The notes under the pieces are model-generated. The model did not search any database, was not told where the DNA came from, and saw nothing but the letters and a program-made list of their open reading frames with translations. This document shows positions 7,076-13,116 of a stretch of 13,116 nt of DNA, piece after piece. The first letter of the stretch is position 1. Every line of letters begins with the position of its first letter. A program made the translations under genes and the position numbers. The stretch is from Verrucomicrobiota bacterium (GTDB taxonomy: Bacteria; Verrucomicrobiota; Verrucomicrobiia; Limisphaerales; J093), in NCBI GenBank assembly GCA_003695015.1, contig RFJD01000448.1, forward strand, positions 1 to 13,116, written 5' to 3'.

Positions 7076-10009
7076 ATGCAACCCTTCCGATTCTCCAGAC
7101 ACGCAGGCGTTTGGACCTTCTTGGCGTTGTCGCTCTGGGTCGGAGTCTCAATCCCGGTGCCGGCCCGCCCTCAGACGCCGGGGCACTCCACCGGGACGAT
7201 CGTCGGGCAGGTCATCGACACCTGGGAGGCGGCGCCGTTGCCCGGCGTGACCGTCACCGTCCGCGGGACCACCTTGGCCGCCACCACGGGTCCGGACGGG
7301 CGATTCGAGATGCGCGGCGTTCCTGCGGGCACGCATGCGGTCGCGTTCGCCCGGCCCGGCTACACCCGCGTGGTGGTGACCGATGTGCTGGTGGCCGAAG
7401 GACAAACGTCGCACGTGGATGCCAATCTGCGGCCGGAGTTCTACGAGCTGGAGGAGTATGTTGTCACGGCCCCGGAGATGAACGAACAAACCGCCCGTCT
7501 GCTGGAGCTGCGCCAGGACTCCGCCGCGATGATCGATTCCATCGGAGCGGAGCAGTTTGCCCGGCTGGCGGCCAGCGATGCGGCCGACATCGTCGAGCGC
7601 GTGCCGGGAATCACCGTCTCGGATGGCAAAAACCCGGTGGTGCGTGGCCTCAATGAGCGCTACGTCGGCGTGTTGCTCAACGGCTTGGAGATCCCCTCGG
7701 CCGACCCATACAAGAAGTCCGCCCAGCTCGACATGTTTCCGGCCAACATGATCGAGGAAGTGACTGTGCACAAAACGTTCATGCCCGACATGCCGGGTAA
7801 TTTCGCCGGCGGCGGGATCCTCCTGAAAACCCGTTCCTTCCCGCAGGAGTTTACGGCCCGGGTGTCGGGCGGCCTGGAAGTCAACGACCGAACCACCCTT
7901 CGCAATGACTTCCCCACCTACAGCGGCGGTGACACGGACTGGCTGGCCATCGATGACGGGACCCGCCGTCTGCCCGGTCCGCTGGCCGCGCCCGATCTCA
8001 ACGTCCCACGAGCCATTTCCAACACCGGCCACCCCGGCGGCCCCAAGTATGACCAGCGGGTTGCCCAAGCCGGGGAATTGAACCGGCTGACCCGTCTCCT
8101 GGGGCCCACCGAGTTCCGTCCGACCACGAAACTCGCGCCGCCCAACCATGACTTCGCCGTCTCCTTCGGAGACACCGTCGCGGCCGGTGAAGGGCGGGTG
8201 GGTTACGCCGGCGGACTGAGCTACAAACACAAGTACCTCCTGCTGGAGGGAGAGAACAACCGTTATGCCCCCGGCATCAACCAAGGAATCCAGCCCCGCA
8301 AACTCTTCCAAGACAGGACGGGCCAAGAGGACATTCAATGGGCGGCGACGGCGAACCTGGCCTGGCGGCTGAACCCGAGCCACGAGCTGGCGTTCACCTT
8401 CGTACACAATCAGGCCGCCGACAACGTGGCCCGCACGCAGACGGGCTCCATCAGCGACGACCCCGGGCTCACTTTCGTGCAAAACCGACTGCACTGGATC
8501 GAGCGTCAGCTTCAGTCCTTCCAATGGCGTGGCAACCACACCCTTGCCAGCTTGGGGGATGCGGAACTGGATTGGGCCGCCGCCCTCTCGACGACCACGC
8601 AGGAGGAACCTGACGCACGCTTCTTCAATTTCAGAACGGACGGCACGATCTACGAACCGGACCACCAGTCCCTGCCCACGCCGAACAAACCGACGCGGTA
8701 TTTTCGCGATCTGGAGGAAGAGAACCGCAGCGGCAAGGTGGATCTGACGCTGCCCCTGGCCGATTGGCAGGGAGGGACTGCCCGCCTGAAGTTTGGGGGG
8801 CTGCTCAGCAGCAGCGAGCGCCATTTCACCGATCGGGAGGTGTTCTACGAGGGTAAGTATGCACCCGGAGACCCGTTCCCCTTCGAGGGCGATCCCAATG
8901 CGTTTTTTCTTCCGGGCAGCCTGGGGGCCACCGCCGAGACCAACAGCAATGGCGCCATTCGCTACACTTGGAACCGTTACATCCAGAGCCGGGACAGCCG
9001 TTACGACGGAAGCCAGGAGATACCGGCGGCCTATTTCATGGCGGAACTTCCCATCAGACCGTGGCTTCGGCTGGTGGGAGGGGTGCGGTGGGAACAGACC
9101 CGGCTGCAGGTGGATTCGGTCAGTTACATCGCCAACGAAACCACCGGCCTGCCCGAGAACTCGAGTCGACTGGAGCGCACCGATTGGCTGCCTGGCGTGG
9201 GGTTGGTCTGGTCGATCCGCAAGGACATGAACGTCCGGGTGAACTACAGCCATACGATTGCGCGGCCCACCTTTCGGGAGCTGGCCGCCTATCGAGCCTA
9301 CGACCCGGTGACCGACGAGATGCTCGAGGGGAATCCGGGCCTGACGATGAGCGACGTGGACAGCTACGATCTGCGCTGGGAGTGGTTTCCCGGCGCGGGC
9401 GAAGTGATGGCGGTGAGCCTCTTCTACAAGGACGTTCTGAATGCCATCGAGCGGCGGTTCGTAAACATCGGGGGCGAAATCGTGTCGTACGTCAACCGGC
9501 CGACCGCGAAGGTCTATGGCGTCGAGTTCGAACTCCGCCGGCAACTGAGCGTTCTTTGGGATGGGTTGGAGGGATTCTCGGCGGGGGTCAACGCCGCGTT
9601 CATTCAGTCCGAAGTCGGCCTCACCGAACCGGAACGGTTCAACCGGAATCAGTTCCTGGGCGACAACCGCGCCACCCGGCCTCTCTACGACCAGTCGCCC
9701 TACATCATCAACGCGGACCTGACCTATGCCCTCGAGGCCACCGGCACGGAGATCACTCTGGCATTTAACGTCTTCGGACCGCGGATTGTAATTGCCGGAC
9801 TGGCCACGCCGGACGTTTACGAACAACCGGCGCCGGCGTTGGATCTCATCATCCGGCAGCAACTTGGCAAACACTGGAGCCTGCGCCTCACGGCCAGCAA
9901 CCTGTTGGACCCGGCCTGGGAACGCACCTACGGCGAGGATGGCCGGGCGGCGTACAGCCGCTACCACCGGGGCAGGGTGTTTGGAATCAGCGCCGCCTAC
10001 AGTTATTGA
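7076..10009 (+). CDS. TonB-dependent outer-membrane receptor with carboxypeptidase-regulatory-like N-terminal domain
   Basis: This is a 977-residue receptor. I start at the ATG 7076 because it gives a compact signal peptide (residues 1 to about 32, hydrophobic core TFLALSLWVGVSI); a TTG at 7058 in frame would add six residues. Residues about 40-118 are a CarboxypepD_reg-like beta-sandwich (GQVIDTWEAAPLPGVTVTVRG, then TGPDGRFEMRGVPAGTH). A likely TonB box, EEYVVTAP, lies at 126-133. The plug domain at about 150-255 contains DIVERVPGITVSDGKNPVVRG and the motif PDMPGNFAGGGILLKTRSFP (237-256). The rest is the 22-stranded barrel, closing with the aromatic end AAYSY expected for outer-membrane insertion. 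It is encoded directly after a full TonB operon and before a secreted beta-helix protein, which suggests a dedicated importer. The sequence alone does not reveal the substrate. Confidence 0.92.
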   Translation: MQPFRFSRHAGVWTFLALSLWVGVSIPVPARPQTPGHSTGTIVGQVIDTWEAAPLPGVTVTVRGTTLAATTGPDGRFEMRGVPAGTHAVAFARPGYTRVVVTDVLVAEGQTSHVDANLRPEFYELEEYVVTAPEMNEQTARLLELRQDSAAMIDSIGAEQFARLAASDAADIVERVPGITVSDGKNPVVRGLNERYVGVLLNGLEIPSADPYKKSAQLDMFPANMIEEVTVHKTFMPDMPGNFAGGGILLKTRSFPQEFTARVSGGLEVNDRTTLRNDFPTYSGGDTDWLAIDDGTRRLPGPLAAPDLNVPRAISNTGHPGGPKYDQRVAQAGELNRLTRLLGPTEFRPTTKLAPPNHDFAVSFGDTVAAGEGRVGYAGGLSYKHKYLLLEGENNRYAPGINQGIQPRKLFQDRTGQEDIQWAATANLAWRLNPSHELAFTFVHNQAADNVARTQTGSISDDPGLTFVQNRLHWIERQLQSFQWRGNHTLASLGDAELDWAAALSTTTQEEPDARFFNFRTDGTIYEPDHQSLPTPNKPTRYFRDLEEENRSGKVDLTLPLADWQGGTARLKFGGLLSSSERHFTDREVFYEGKYAPGDPFPFEGDPNAFFLPGSLGATAETNSNGAIRYTWNRYIQSRDSRYDGSQEIPAAYFMAELPIRPWLRLVGGVRWEQTRLQVDSVSYIANETTGLPENSSRLERTDWLPGVGLVWSIRKDMNVRVNYSHTIARPTFRELAAYRAYDPVTDEMLEGNPGLTMSDVDSYDLRWEWFPGAGEVMAVSLFYKDVLNAIERRFVNIGGEIVSYVNRPTAKVYGVEFELRRQLSVLWDGLEGFSAGVNAAFIQSEVGLTEPERFNRNQFLGDNRATRPLYDQSPYIINADLTYALEATGTEITLAFNVFGPRIVIAGLATPDVYEQPAPALDLIIRQQLGKHWSLRLTASNLLDPAWERTYGEDGRAAYSRYHRGRVFGISAAYSY

Positions 10010-10116
10010 GTCGAGCCAGGGCGGCAGCCGGGGCAGACGTTGCCAATTCGTAACCGCGGCTCCACGGAAACGCCAAGGGAGAAGGACAGAGTGCTTTCGA
10101 GCCGAGAGCTCACCGT

Positions 10117-11763
10117 ATGGAGTCAAGAAACCGACGATACGCACAGATGAAACCCAACGAATCAAGCAAGTACAATCCTCTTCGCCTGAGGTGGTCCACC
10201 ACGCTGGTCGTCTTCTGCGTGGCCGCGGCGGGCGCGAACGAGTTGCGCGCGGATGACATCACCGTGTCTGGCCCCTTGTATGGAGTCCAGTACTGGCGCC
10301 AGACGAACACTTATCATCTGGACAAGTTCGTGTACGTCATGGACGGCGCGGAGCTGCATATCGAGCCGGGCACCGTCATCAAAGGGCTGCCCGGCACCGC
10401 TGCTGAGACGGCGGCGTTGATCGTAACCCGCGGAGGCAAGATCTTTGCGGAAGGCACCCGAACCCAGCCGATCATCTTTACGGCGGAAGACGATGACGTG
10501 ACCGACCCCGAATTCTTGGACACTTTCGAGCGGGGATTGTGGGGCGGCGTGGTGCTGATGGGACGGGCGCCGATCAACACGGCCATCGACACCGACGGCA
10601 ACACCGCCGATCCGAAGTACGACGTTTTTGAGGGGCTGCCCGATCTCGAGGTGGACGGCCAGCCGGTTCACCGGTTCGGCGGCGGGGATCCGCACGATTC
10701 CTCCGGGGTGTTGCGGTATGTGTCGATCCGCCGGGCGGGCGTGACCTTTCTGCCCAACAAGGAGCTCAACGGCCTGAGCCTGGCCGGCGTGGGAGATGGA
10801 ACCACGATCGAGTACGTGGAAGTGTACGCGGCCGCGGACGACGGGTTCGAATTCTTCGGGGGAACGGTCAACACCAAGTATCTGGTGAGCGCCTTCAACG
10901 ACGATGATGCCTTTGACGCCGACCAGGGGCACAACGGGAAACATCAGTTCTGGTTTGCGATCCAGGAACCCGGGAAAAAGGACAACGGGGGCGAACTGAA
11001 CGGCGAGCCCAACGAGGTCAATGCGGGCAACGATCCGGTGGCGAATTATCAGATCTGGAACGCCACTTGGATCGGCGCCGGCGCGGACTCCAGTGGCAAC
11101 CGGGGGTTCACGATCCGGGTCTATGCCGCCCCCCGGGTGTACAACAGCATCATCACCGACTTTGGCGGCGTGGCGATGCGAATCACCGACGAAAAGGCGG
11201 GACAGTATGTGGCGAGCGGGCTGATGCAGTTCCGGGAGAACCTGTGGTTTGGATTCAACGCGGATCCGATTTGGGCTGACGATTACGCCGCGGTGTTTTT
11301 CCAGGACGGGAGCTACAGCAACCGGGTCGTGGACCCGCAGTTGCGCGGAATCAGCCGGCAACCCGATGGGGGATTGGATCCCCGACCCAGCCCGGGCAGT
11401 CCGGCTTGGGAGCCCAGCACGGTTCTTCCTCCGGACGACGGATTTTTCACGCCCGTTGACTACCGGGGCGCGTTTGGCCCGAACGATCTTTGGATCAGCG
11501 GCTGGACATTCCTGAGCCAGCGGGGATTCGTGCGGGTCGAAGCGGCACCACCCCACTTGAGCATCGAAATTGATGCCGAGCGGCGGATACACATCCGTTT
11601 CCCGACCGTGGCCGGCTTCACCTATCGGGTGCAGGCCGCCGAGACCTTGGCGGTGGACGGCTGGCAGGATGTTGGCCAACCGCTCACAGGCACGGGGGCG
11701 GAGGTCAGCTTCAGTGAGCCGGTATCTGGATCGCATCGTTTCTACCGGGTGATGGCTGAATAG
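10117..11763 (+). CDS. Secreted right-handed beta-helix-like protein paired with the TonB-dependent receptor
   Basis: This is a 548-residue exported protein. The ATG at 10117 has a weak GAGAG upstream; an in-frame ATG at 10147 would drop ten residues. A signal peptide core, TTLVVFCVAAAGA, lies at 28-40. Residues about 47-390 look like a right-handed parallel beta-helix, with short repeated rungs rich in G, V, I and N, such as LHIEPGTVIKG (80-90), GLWGGVVLMGRAPIN (140-154) and IEYVEVYAAADDGFEFFGG (231-249). The segment NDDDAFDADQG (261-271) is acidic and could bind calcium. A PSPGSPAW...FFTPVDYRGAFGP region follows at 425-455. The last 70 residues form a verrucomicrobial C-terminal module (FTYRVQAAETL at 501-511, RFYRV at 541-545). 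I recall homologues annotated only as hypothetical or lipoproteins near TonB-dependent receptors. A surface substrate-binding role is inferred. No catalytic triad or lyase motif was recognised. Confidence 0.82.
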   Translation: MESRNRRYAQMKPNESSKYNPLRLRWSTTLVVFCVAAAGANELRADDITVSGPLYGVQYWRQTNTYHLDKFVYVMDGAELHIEPGTVIKGLPGTAAETAALIVTRGGKIFAEGTRTQPIIFTAEDDDVTDPEFLDTFERGLWGGVVLMGRAPINTAIDTDGNTADPKYDVFEGLPDLEVDGQPVHRFGGGDPHDSSGVLRYVSIRRAGVTFLPNKELNGLSLAGVGDGTTIEYVEVYAAADDGFEFFGGTVNTKYLVSAFNDDDAFDADQGHNGKHQFWFAIQEPGKKDNGGELNGEPNEVNAGNDPVANYQIWNATWIGAGADSSGNRGFTIRVYAAPRVYNSIITDFGGVAMRITDEKAGQYVASGLMQFRENLWFGFNADPIWADDYAAVFFQDGSYSNRVVDPQLRGISRQPDGGLDPRPSPGSPAWEPSTVLPPDDGFFTPVDYRGAFGPNDLWISGWTFLSQRGFVRVEAAPPHLSIEIDAERRIHIRFPTVAGFTYRVQAAETLAVDGWQDVGQPLTGTGAEVSFSEPVSGSHRFYRVMAE

Positions 11764-11790
11764 TTGGCTGCGTTGAAGCGTTGGTTGGCG

Positions 11791-11820
11791 GGGCAGGAGG
11801 CACAAAGCTTCCTGCCCTTT
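11791..11820 (+). terminator. Rho-independent-like terminator after the beta-helix gene
   Basis: A stem of 11 pairs (GGGCAGGAGGC pairing with GCTTCCTGCCC, one G-U pair) encloses a five-base ACAAA loop at 11791-11817, followed by TTTGCCTT. It begins 27 bp after the stop codon of the beta-helix gene. The T-run is short, but the stem is strong. On the opposite strand no T-run follows, so it mainly serves the plus-strand operon. It marks the likely end of the transport module. Confidence 0.7.
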
Positions 11821-11860
11821 GCCTTGGCTCAACCTGCGAAAGCGCCACGCAGGGGAGCGT

Positions 11861-12085
11861 TCACTGTTGAGCCAGCAGGATTGGCCGGTCGTCGAGGTAA
11901 ACTTGCGTGGCTTCGTGGGCCGCGCAGACAAAGCCGACCCCGTCCGCGACGCGGAAGACCTTGCAGACTTGAGGCCACCTTTCGAGGTTGATCTCGACGC
12001 CCTCGCTGTTGAGTTGGAAGGACCGACCCGCGAGCGCGCGGGCACTGAGGACGACGACGATCTGGCAATGAGGCCATCGTTCCAT
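11861..12085 (-). CDS. Possible small hypothetical protein (74 aa)
   Basis: This open frame runs from the ATG at 12085 (complement) to a TGA at 11861. The product begins MERWPHCQIVVVLSARALAG and ends in LDDRPILLAQQ. Its composition is balanced for a small globular protein (Val, Leu, Asp, Glu, Phe, Tyr), and codon third positions are mostly G or C as in the neighbouring genes, unlike the Arg/Pro-rich products of other open frames here. Against it, no ribosome binding site precedes the ATG, and the interspersed repeat lies immediately upstream (from 12100), so the true start could be elsewhere or the gene could be a remnant cut by the repeat. I do not recognise a family. It converges on the transport operon, with the terminator at 11791 between them. 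Confidence 0.4.
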   Translation of the reverse strand: MERWPHCQIVVVLSARALAGRSFQLNSEGVEINLERWPQVCKVFRVADGVGFVCAAHEATQVYLDDRPILLAQQ

Positions 12086-12099
12086 GAGCAGAGGCCGGG

Positions 12100-12202
12100 G
12101 CGGCTGACGCGGTGGCAAGCTTCGTGCCAGGCAAGCGCTGAATCGCGGGGCACGCCAAAAGCGGTGAAGCTTTTCCGGCTCCGAGGTCTTCCAGATCCGA
12201 GG
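12100..12202 (+). repeat. Interspersed repeat, copy B, with a doubled 16-bp end unit
   Basis: Positions 12100-12186 align gap-free with 301-387 at about 85% identity in the same orientation. In this copy the 16-bp end unit (12171-12186) is followed by a near-identical unit at 12187-12202, with 13 of 16 bases shared; copy A has only one. After the doubled unit both copies continue with CGTG. The element lies in the spacer upstream of the isomerase-like gene, between it and the small minus-strand frame. It has no coding capacity that I would trust. Confidence 0.75.
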
Positions 12203-12254
12203 CGTGGGAGATGTGGCAGCGGACGGACCGGGGATTGGGTGGGAAAAAGAGGGA

Positions 12255-12281
12255 TTGACGCGGTTGTCGATTGCATACAAT
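12255..12281 (+). promoter_or_regulatory. Candidate sigma70-type promoter for the isomerase-like gene
   Basis: TTGACG at 12255-12260 and TACAAT at 12276-12281 are close to the consensus -35 and -10 hexamers. The spacer is 15 bp, shorter than the optimal 17. The local dip in GC content around ATTGCATACAATCT stands out from the GC-rich surroundings. It lies about 75 bp before the first plausible start codon of the downstream gene, which would leave a leader of roughly 65 bases. Confidence 0.5.
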
Positions 12282-12355
12282 CTAGGCCCCGCGCCGCCCA
12301 CCGGTCCCGGCCCAAGGCCCATCCCTTCGGCCCGACCAGGCGGCCATCGTCAGTC

Positions 12356-13116
12356 ATGGTCATCGAGCAGCCCATGCCAGAGCCAGCACCCGGAGGATGC
12401 CGGACCCACCTCGGCGCCCGCCGCCCGTCCTCCGAACCCACCCAATCCCGCCGGACCCGAGCCGCTTCCATTGGGCTCCACCCCGCCGCCAAACCACCGA
12501 AGCCGCGTCCACGCTGGCTGCTGGCGGCCCTGTTGTTCTGGGGACTGACTGCCGGCGCCGGATTCAACGCCGCTGTTGCCGACGAACCGGAACGCGTCCT
12601 CCCCAATCCCTTTTTCGCCTTCGACAACGGGTTGATGGACAAGGCTCACCAGACCCTGGCCGCGAAAGCCCAAACCCTGGCCGATCTGGGTTACGACGGC
12701 ATCGGCTGGCGGCCGGGAAACGTGCCTGCCATGCGGGCCGAATTGGAAAAACGCGGCCTCCGCATGTTCAGCCTCTACACCGGGCTGCAACTGGACGCGA
12801 CCGGCGATCCGTGGGACCCGCGATTGCCCGAGACCCTCGCCCAGCTCCGCGGCGCGGGCACGATCGTCTGGCTCACGGTAACCAGCCGTTCCCACCGGCC
12901 CTCGGACCCCGCCGGCGATCACCGGGCGGTGGCGCTGATTCGGCGCCTTGCCGACATGGCCGCGGCACACGGGCTCCGGGTGGCGCTCTACCCGCACCAC
13001 GGCTTCTGGCTGCAAACCACCGAGGATGCCATCCGGGTGGCGGAGCAGGTGGACCGGCCGGACGTCGGCGTCAGCTTCAACCTCTGCCACTGCCTTCGGG
13101 CCGGCAACGGCCCCCG
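12356..13116 (+). CDS. Exported sugar-phosphate isomerase/epimerase-like TIM-barrel protein, 5' part
   Basis: The frame is open from the ATG at 12356 to the end of the window (253 codons), and the C-terminus is missing. An in-frame ATG also exists at 12374. Neither has a good ribosome binding site, and either gives an unusually long Pro/Arg-rich lead of about 50 residues before a signal-peptide-like core (WLLAALLFWGLTAGAGF) with likely cleavage at AVA-DE. The true start is therefore uncertain. The mature part has the xylose-isomerase-like/AP-endonuclease-2 TIM-barrel pattern: LADLGYDGIGWRPGN early, MRAELEKRGLRMFSLYTG, the metal-ligand region LYPHHGFWLQTTEDAIRVAE (PHH at 12992-13000), and VGVSFNLCHCL near the edge. 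Relatives isomerise or epimerise sugars or polyols, and exported versions are common in Verrucomicrobiota and Planctomycetota. It appears to be transcribed separately from the TonB module. Confidence 0.8.
   Translation, partial: MVIEQPMPEPAPGGCRTHLGARRPSSEPTQSRRTRAASIGLHPAAKPPKPRPRWLLAALLFWGLTAGAGFNAAVADEPERVLPNPFFAFDNGLMDKAHQTLAAKAQTLADLGYDGIGWRPGNVPAMRAELEKRGLRMFSLYTGLQLDATGDPWDPRLPETLAQLRGAGTIVWLTVTSRSHRPSDPAGDHRAVALIRRLADMAAAHGLRVALYPHHGFWLQTTEDAIRVAEQVDRPDVGVSFNLCHCLRAGNGP

Noticed and set aside
5495..7102. A minus-strand open frame of about 535 codons antisense to the TPR gene
   Set aside because: It is the complement of regular TPR codons. No ribosome binding site or domain is seen, and it would overlap the tonB end and the receptor start.
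10010..10116. Possible terminator or riboswitch between the receptor and the beta-helix gene
   Set aside because: Only short stems (for example GGCA/TGCC) and no T-run are present, and no cobalamin or TPP riboswitch motifs were recognised, so read-through is more likely.
7148..10165. A minus-strand open frame of about 1000 codons antisense to the TonB-dependent receptor
   Set aside because: It is an artefact of high GC and codon bias. The plus-strand frame has unmistakable signal peptide, plug and barrel features, whereas the antisense product is low in recognisable motifs.
10162..12642. A minus-strand open frame of about 826 codons spanning the beta-helix gene, the terminator, the repeat and the isomerase start
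   Set aside because: It crosses several independent features, has an Arg/Ser/Pro-rich product with no domain, and conflicts with the well-supported plus-strand genes.

Overview
The window is GC-rich, densely coding DNA. It most likely comes from a member of the Verrucomicrobiota, of the Limisphaera/Pedosphaera type. The evidence is protein style: the secreted beta-helix protein ends in a C-terminal module typical of that phylum (a 'YRVQ...W' stretch followed by a closing RFYRV), and the N-terminus of the O-antigen-ligase-like protein at the left edge looks like verrucomicrobial homologues. The assignment is by recognition, not by a search.

Left edge (1-1347, minus strand): the first 76 codons of a membrane protein resembling an O-antigen ligase/polymerase, a 300-bp spacer holding one copy of an 87-bp interspersed repeat, and an OmpR-type response regulator. 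The receiver domain of the regulator has lost all the residues normally needed for phosphorylation.

Centre (1522-7033, plus strand): a tightly packed operon encoding a TonB2/TtpC-type energy transduction system. The order is DUF3450 periplasmic coiled-coil protein, TtpC-like protein (periplasmic coiled coil plus MotA/TolQ/ExbB channel domain), ExbB, ExbD, TonB and a periplasmic TPR protein. Five of the junctions are 4-bp or 8-bp overlaps or a gap of under 20 bp, so translation is probably coupled. The system is read divergently from the response regulator, which makes the regulator a candidate local controller.

Right of centre (7076-11763, plus strand): a large TonB-dependent outer-membrane receptor with an N-terminal carboxypeptidase-regulatory-like domain, then a secreted protein that looks like a right-handed beta-helix. 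A good stem-loop terminator follows at 11791-11817. The simplest reading is one import module: TtpC/ExbB/ExbD turn proton-motive force into movement of TonB, TonB opens the receptor, and the beta-helix protein may capture or present the substrate at the cell surface. The substrate is not evident, and there is no inner-membrane transporter or enzyme in the window to reveal it.

Right edge (11861-13116): a possible 74-codon minus-strand gene, the second copy of the interspersed repeat, a sigma70-like promoter, and the start of an exported sugar-phosphate-isomerase/epimerase-like TIM-barrel protein that runs off the end. No tRNA, rRNA, CRISPR array, transposase or phage gene was seen.
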